Assembly: GCA_026985835.1 (NCBI GenBank)
Contig: JALSPS010000011.1
Span: 1-5,447, forward strand
DNA: 5,447 nucleotides
Reading direction: 5' to 3'
DNA from: Candidatus Kaiserbacteria bacterium
Lineage (GTDB): Bacteria; Patescibacteriota; Minisyncoccia; Phycocordibacterales; UBA2100
In this document: one piece after another, positions 4,086 to 5,447 of the stretch
How positions within the stretch are numbered: the first letter of the stretch is position 1
Layout: each line of letters starts with the position of its first letter
The notes under the pieces: model-generated
Databases searched by the model: none
The model's input: only the letters and a program-made list of their open reading frames with translations
What the model was told of the DNA's origin: nothing
Made by a program: the position numbers and the translations under genes

Positions 4086-5447
4086 TTAAATTTCTTGCCA
4101 AGACGGGGCTATTTTCACAGTTGTACTTGTTGACTGAGTTGAATCATCACTCATTTGACACTCAAGTGTGTAAGTTGTTTCGTCTGGCAATTTGCTTGTT
4201 GTAGTTGTACCAAGTGCGCCCTCCCACGAATCGTTAATGTCTGAATTATCCTCAGAAACAGTGCAGTGTTTTACATCGCTGGCAACCCAGATAATTTGCG
4301 CTTGTCCACCTGGGCGTATAAGAGCTGGGCGATGAGTAATTCGTAACTTAGGTTCACCATTACCAGAAGTTATACAAATCCCACAATCTTGCTCACAAAC
4401 CGAACATGATTCACCTTCCGTACAATAGTTGTCCTGACAAACATAAGTTGTTTCGTAACAATTCATAGTTACACTGGAATGCTGATTTGAACAAGTAAGA
4501 CTGAATTGTGTTCTTTGATTGTGTGTATTTAAATTATTTATTGTATAGCTACCGGACGTAGGCAAATTAGTTATGTTATATCCTGCAGGGTTACTTACGA
4601 TACTACAAGAATCAGTATTTTGTGAAGTCCAATTTATTTGCACCGAGTTACCAGCCGGTATATACCTTGGATTACAATCAAGAGCGGTAATTTGAGGTGA
4701 AGGCTCAGCTATTACGACAGGCAAATCAAAAGTGCAATTTGTTTTCCCAAAAATCGCGAGCCCAAACAAACCCTGACCAAAAATTCCACAAAGACCTGGC
4801 ACCTTGAATTTGATTGTTTTTGTACCCTTGGTTGCAAAACCCGGAACTGATTTACCGGTAAATATAACCCCTTGCTCGCTGGCCGTTATAATATCGGAAT
4901 ATGTATTTCCACCATCAACACTTACTTGCACATTCGCATTCTTTGGCTTACTATTTGAGAGAGTTATATCTTGAAATGTAATTGTATCAAATGTAATCGG
5001 TTCATTAACTTTATATTTAGTTTTTTCTAAAGATGGCGTTAGAACCATCACTCCGGAAGTCCAAGCCGAAACATAAGAAACCATAAAAAACACAATGAAA
5101 AATATAAACAATCCCCTTGTCCATTTTCCAAATCTGGTATTTGAATTTATCAAAAAACCAAAACCTACAAGTAATAAAATACCTAGCACGATAAAAATAT
5201 AGTCCTGATAATCACTAATTTTACCAGGGATAGATATACCAGTATATTTCTTTGTTGATTTATAGTTTTGAGGATTTCCGATTTTAGCAAGCTCAATAGG
5301 GCTTCCATCTGAATTTAAGCGAGAATAAAGCAATGCAACGACTCTCGGCATATCACATTTTTTATCAAGTTTTGTTCTATGAGAAAAATCTATCGCCCCT
5401 ATTGAATCTTTTGTTATTTGAATGTTTTCCGAAGAACACACCTCTCC
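4086..5447 (-). CDS. Membrane-anchored Ig-like surface protein, N-terminus off window
   Basis: No named family is recognised. The frame is open for 454 codons to the window edge. Numbering from the GTG at 5441: residues 1-78 are polar; two hydrophobic helices follow at about 81-98 and 111-131, joined by a basic turn (NSNTRFGKWTRG). The positive-inside rule then places both the N-terminal part and the long C-terminal part outside the cell. Residues 135-245 look beta-rich. Two related Ig-like units follow: 250-328 (IPAGNSVQINW, Cys279 and Cys317) and 365-446 (IRPGGQAQIIW, Cys393 and Cys428). Between them is a Cys module with spacing C-x4-C-x5-C-x2-C-x3-C-x2-C (335-356). Such units are common in surface proteins of Parcubacteria; adhesion or cell-envelope architecture is a guess. 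The GTG at 5441 touches GGAGAG without spacing, so the true start is probably beyond the window. Confidence 0.8.
   Translation of the reverse strand, partial: GEVCSSENIQITKDSIGAIDFSHRTKLDKKCDMPRVVALLYSRLNSDGSPIELAKIGNPQNYKSTKKYTGISIPGKISDYQDYIFIVLGILLLVGFGFLINSNTRFGKWTRGLFIFFIVFFMVSYVSAWTSGVMVLTPSLEKTKYKVNEPITFDTITFQDITLSNSKPKNANVQVSVDGGNTYSDIITASEQGVIFTGKSVPGFATKGTKTIKFKVPGLCGIFGQGLFGLAIFGKTNCTFDLPVVIAEPSPQITALDCNPRYIPAGNSVQINWTSQNTDSCSIVSNPAGYNITNLPTSGSYTINNLNTHNQRTQFSLTCSNQHSSVTMNCYETTYVCQDNYCTEGESCSVCEQDCGICITSGNGEPKLRITHRPALIRPGGQAQIIWVASDVKHCTVSEDNSDINDSWEGALGTTTTSKLPDETTYTLECQMSDDSTQSTSTTVKIAPSWQEI

Noticed and set aside
5439..5441. GTG as the true start of the surface-protein gene
   Set aside because: The purine-rich GGAGAG touches the GTG with no spacing, the frame stays open to the window edge, and no signal peptide follows. 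The real start is more likely upstream of the window.
1..5447. tRNA or rRNA genes, CRISPR arrays, insertion sequences or attachment sites
   Set aside because: No cloverleaf, spaced repeats, transposase-like frame or terminal inverted repeats were seen; coding density leaves little room for them.

Overview
All recognisable genes lie on the minus strand, so the window reads biologically from 5447 down to 1. It is A+T-rich. The best guess for the source is a Candidate Phyla Radiation (Patescibacteria) bacterium, probably Parcubacteria-like. The evidence is the surface protein with Ig-like repeats of the 'IPAGNSVQINWTSQNTDSC' style plus a Cys-rich 'GExCxxCxxDCGxC' motif, the CPR-like form of the L3 and L23 proteins, and a small, broken-up ribosomal protein cluster. 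This assignment is inference; no phylogeny could be run.

Layout in transcription order. (i) 5447-4086: most of a membrane-anchored extracellular protein, running off the window at its N-terminus, with two adjacent transmembrane helices, two Ig-like domains and a cysteine-rich module. (ii) 4085-3838: a 248-base intergenic region with a weak terminator-like hairpin, a sigma70-type promoter and a structured leader of about 95 nt. (iii) 3837-1331: rplC, rplD, rplW and rplB (L3, L4, L23, L2), with only 4-5 nt between genes. This is the start of the classical S10 cluster, but rpsJ is not before it and rpsS is not after it. (iv) 1330-1280: a short gap with a strong hairpin and a possible promoter. 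(v) 1279-1: pyruvate kinase, 426 codons, cut by the window edge near its C-terminus.

The most interesting part is the leader before rplC. It holds a 7-residue reading frame (MDAESVS) with the only good Shine-Dalgarno sequence in the window, GGAGG five bases before its ATG. The end of this frame overlaps a GC-rich hairpin followed directly by seven T on the minus strand, a compact intrinsic-terminator shape placed immediately before the rplC start codon. A competing hairpin inside the small frame uses the same GCGTG arm, and a third pairing could hide its Shine-Dalgarno. Together these look like a translation-linked attenuator for a ribosomal protein operon. This is read from sequence only and has not been tested.

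The visible starts of the five recognised protein genes support this contrast: rplC, rplD, rplW, rplB and pyk have no well-placed Shine-Dalgarno and only A/T bases next to the start, and three successive gene junctions share the string TATTATG or TTATTATG. Expression of the ribosomal genes therefore probably relies on coupled termination and reinitiation. The rplB stop codon forms the loop of a perfect 10-bp hairpin that could end the operon, and pyk may have its own promoter giving a leaderless or nearly leaderless mRNA.
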